Assembly: GCF_004322755.1 (NCBI RefSeq)
Contig: NZ_CP036401.1
Location: forward strand, 4,402,001-4,466,000
DNA from: Pseudoduganella albidiflava
Lineage (GTDB): Bacteria > Pseudomonadota > Gammaproteobacteria > Burkholderiales > Burkholderiaceae_D
Length of the DNA: 64,000 nt
Reading direction: 5' to 3'
Made by a program: the position numbers and the translations under genes. Of the stretch, positions 62,026 to 64,000 are shown in pieces. The notes under the pieces were generated by a model. The model saw only the letters and a list, made by a program, of their open reading frames with translations. It was not told the origin of the DNA and made no database searches. Position 1 is the stretch's first letter. The number at the start of each line of letters is the position of its first letter.

Positions 62026-62161
62026 TGAAGACTCCTGTAGAGGTATCGGGTCTCCTGCATGTTTTTTTTGATACTTTACCTGCTGACCAGCTGACACGGC
62101 AGGCTTGAATGCCTGTGCGGATGTAGGACGTTGCCTCGCCAGCGCGGTTTTCCCGGTTGCG

Positions 62162-62325
62162 CTACCTTTCCGCGGCGTGCGCCAATGCGACACAGCGACG
62201 CGCCAGGATGGCGGTGGGATCGAGCAATTCCACGGTCCGGCCGCCGATCGCGAACGCCGGGTGCTCCGGCAGGATCAGCGGCAGTTCGGTACAGCCTTCC
62301 ACCGTGCAGCCCTGCGGCGCCGGGC
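62162..62325 (-). pseudogene. remnant of an aspartate/glutamate-racemase-family gene
   Basis: The minus strand reads GCTVEGCTELPLILPEHPAF, then AIGGRTVELLDPTAILARRC and a stop at 62162. The GCTELPLIL text is the second catalytic-Cys motif of the Asp/Glu racemase superfamily, and the tail fits the C-terminus of such an enzyme. The N-terminal three-quarters and a start are missing; the frame upstream is not like the family. It should be a broken relic, lying between the esterase gene and the TonB receptor gene. Confidence 0.65.
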
Positions 62326-62333
62326 ACGATTGC

Positions 62334-62358
62334 AGCCCGGCCGCGCCGTGGCCGGGCT
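62334..62358 (-). terminator. hairpin at the TonB receptor stop
   Basis: AGCCCGGCC at 62334-62342 and GGCCGGGCT at 62350-62358 form a 9-bp GC stem that overlaps the stop codon of the receptor gene. It has no T-run, so terminator function is tentative. Confidence 0.4.
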
Positions 62359-64000
62359 ACATCCGCCAGCGCAGCGACAGCCCGACCACGCGGTCATAGC
62401 GCCGCACGTCGCGCGGGTTGCTGGCAATGCCGTGGTAGTCGTTGTAGGTGCGGTCGGTGATGTTTTCCACGTCCAGCGTCACACCCATGTTGTCGTTGAA
62501 GCGGTACGACAGCGACGCGTCCGCCGTCTTGATCGGTTCCACGATCAGGTCGAAGCCCAGGGCACGGTAGTTGTAGGCGTCGACGAACTGGCTACGGTAG
62601 TTCCAGGCCAGCCGCGCCGACCACGGGCCACGCTCGTACAGGCCGACGAGGTTGTAGGCATTCTTCGACATGCCGACGAACGGATTGCGCACGCTGCCTT
62701 CCAGCAGGTGGCCCTTCATGTACGTGTAGTTCGCCTCCAGCCCGAAGCCGCCCAGCCAGCCCGGCAGGAAGTCGTAGAACTGCCGGTAGCCGATCTCGAT
62801 ACCCTTCAGCTGGCCCTCGTTGACGTTGCGCGGACGGTCCATGCGGTATTCACGGCCGCCGATGGTTTCCATGCCGAAGCGGCGCACGATGTAGTTCTCG
62901 AAATCGTGCTTGAACAGCGTGGTGGTGAGGCTGCCGGTCGGCGCGAAATACCATTCCAGCGCCACGTCGTAGTTCTTGCCGACCACCGGCTTCAGGTCCG
63001 GGTTGCCGCCATTGCCCTCGTAGATGCCCTGGCCGTTCGGCGCGGTGCCCAGCGTTTCGCCGGGATTGAAGTCGCCGAAGTTGGGGCGCTGGATCGCCTT
63101 GCCGGCATTGAAGCGGGCGATCAGGTCCGGCGTCAGCAGCGCCTTCAGGGTCAGGTTGGGCAGGATGTCGTTGTCGCTGGTATTGCGGTGCGCCGGTACC
63201 GGATTGTTCTGCACATTGGAGAAGCCGTTCACGTCCAGCTCGGTTTTTACATAGCGCACGCCGGCCGTGCCCTCCACAGGGATACCGCCTACCGCGAAGC
63301 CGAACTTGGTCTTGGCGTAGAAGGCCGTGGTGTCTTCCATATTGCTGTAGCGCGAGTACGGCCACGGTTCGGTCATGCCGTCGCGCAGATACATCTTGCG
63401 GACCGCGTCGATGTTGGCGTGCATGTAGTCGCCGCACAGGGTCAGCCACTGGTTCATGCCGTAGTCCTCGGACAGCTGCATCGACGGGCAGACCGCCCCG
63501 CCCGGCAGCGCCGATACCGCTGGCAGATTGGCGTGCGCCGGCACGAAGTTGTTGCTCTCGTGCTGGTACGACGCCTTGCGCGAGGCCACGCGCACCCCGG
63601 TGGAGAACTCGCGGAACAGGTGGTCCTCGCCATTGTCCCAGGTGGCGTCGGCACGCCAGTCGGTGGACTGGCCGCGCGAGCCGGACCAGTTGTCGGTGAA
63701 CGCGCCCAGGCGGTAGCTGTTCGGGTTCATCATGTCGGTACCCGGATAATCGAACCACGCGCCGCCGTTGACGTAGGTGCGCGCCGTGATGGTCTGCGGG
63801 TCGGCCAGCAGTTCCATGATCGGCATTTCCTGCTTCCAGCGGCTGATGGTGCGCGCCAGTTCCGCGGTCACGCGCAGCTTCGGCGTCACATCCCAGCGTG
63901 CACCGATGGCGCCCTGGTGGCCTTCCGAATCGTCGCGCGGCGCCTGGCTGCCGCTGGCGGCGAAGAAGTGGTAGTTGCCGGCGGGCCTGGTGGCCGTCAC
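62357..64000 (-). CDS. TonB-dependent receptor, C-terminal part
   Basis: About 547 residues of the barrel are inside the window; the N-terminus lies beyond position 64000. Features such as NPDLKPVVGKNYDVALEWYF, LKGIEIGYRQFYDFLPGWLGGFGLEANYTYM and the aromatic C-terminus GLSLRWRM are those of TonB receptors of the large carbohydrate-type group (as in Xanthomonas and Caulobacter). The ligand is unknown; a plant or microbial oligosaccharide is likely by family. Confidence 0.9.
   Translation of the reverse strand: MTATRPAGNYHFFAASGSQAPRDDSEGHQGAIGARWDVTPKLRVTAELARTISRWKQEMPIMELLADPQTITARTYVNGGAWFDYPGTDMMNPNSYRLGAFTDNWSGSRGQSTDWRADATWDNGEDHLFREFSTGVRVASRKASYQHESNNFVPAHANLPAVSALPGGAVCPSMQLSEDYGMNQWLTLCGDYMHANIDAVRKMYLRDGMTEPWPYSRYSNMEDTTAFYAKTKFGFAVGGIPVEGTAGVRYVKTELDVNGFSNVQNNPVPAHRNTSDNDILPNLTLKALLTPDLIARFNAGKAIQRPNFGDFNPGETLGTAPNGQGIYEGNGGNPDLKPVVGKNYDVALEWYFAPTGSLTTTLFKHDFENYIVRRFGMETIGGREYRMDRPRNVNEGQLKGIEIGYRQFYDFLPGWLGGFGLEANYTYMKGHLLEGSVRNPFVGMSKNAYNLVGLYERGPWSARLAWNYRSQFVDAYNYRALGFDLIVEPIKTADASLSYRFNDNMGVTLDVENITDRTYNDYHGIASNPRDVRRYDRVVGLSLRWRM

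Overview
This window looks like a chromosomal segment of a high-GC betaproteobacterium of the Oxalobacteraceae, most like Massilia, Duganella or Pseudoduganella. The reasons are the dense GC-rich coding, the number of TonB-dependent receptors (four), YfiR-type signalling genes, secreted polysaccharide hydrolases, and a catabolic block resembling the fde flavonoid genes of the relative Herbaspirillum. No rRNA, tRNA, CRISPR array, phage or complete IS element was seen. The genus is inferred from protein families only.

Layout. 0-2.3 kb: lipoproteins and small orphan proteins. 2.5-3.9 kb: a cytoplasmic molybdopterin oxidoreductase with its flavin reductase. 3.9-8.4 kb: a TonB receptor, a YfiR-family periplasmic protein and a hybrid histidine kinase in one operon. 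8.6-9.4 kb: a prolyl 4-hydroxylase. 10.1-15.6 kb: a cobalamin-riboswitch-controlled operon of a large membrane-anchored CobN-like chelatase, an ExbB-like proton channel and a DUF2149 protein. 15.6-19.3 kb: an ABC exporter (ATPase plus two DUF3526-type permeases) behind a strong Fur-like box. 19.5-21.7 kb: a PAS-GGDEF-EAL protein. 22-25.7 kb: cyanase, a Fur-boxed siderophore-type receptor and an alpha carbonic anhydrase. 26.1-29.2 kb: a propeller sensor kinase with no partner regulator.

29.2-47.7 kb is the centre of interest. An MFS transporter, a NodD/FdeR-type LysR regulator, an esterase, an amidohydrolase, a GH106 alpha-rhamnosidase, a GH1 beta-glucosidase, a FAD monooxygenase, a fumarylacetoacetate-hydrolase-family enzyme, an extradiol-type dioxygenase, an ACMSD-like decarboxylase, a DUF336 protein and a second MFS transporter lie on one strand, with a TonB receptor divergent. 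I read this as a locus for flavonoid rhamnoglucosides such as rutin, naringin or hesperidin: outer-membrane uptake, periplasmic deglycosylation, aglycone import, then A-ring hydroxylation and cleavage. An exact 13-bp near-palindrome, GATAGCTGGTATC, precedes two of its transcription units and is a candidate operator.

48-64 kb: a GH5 glucanase lipoprotein behind a LacI-type double operator, a cNMP-binding/thioredoxin-reductase-like fusion without a CxxC, an SDR and divergent AraC regulator, a cold-shock protein, a DUF2243 membrane protein, a secreted transthyretin-like protein with a secreted DUF336 protein, a two-component pair, a cytosolic histidine kinase with a repetitive N-terminus, a PHB-depolymerase-family esterase, a racemase remnant, and the C-terminal part of another TonB receptor.

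Three copies (9.4, 21.7 and 47.8 kb) of an apparently undescribed 205-277 bp MITE-like element are present. They have terminal inverted repeats, flanking direct repeats and interchangeable two-hairpin modules.
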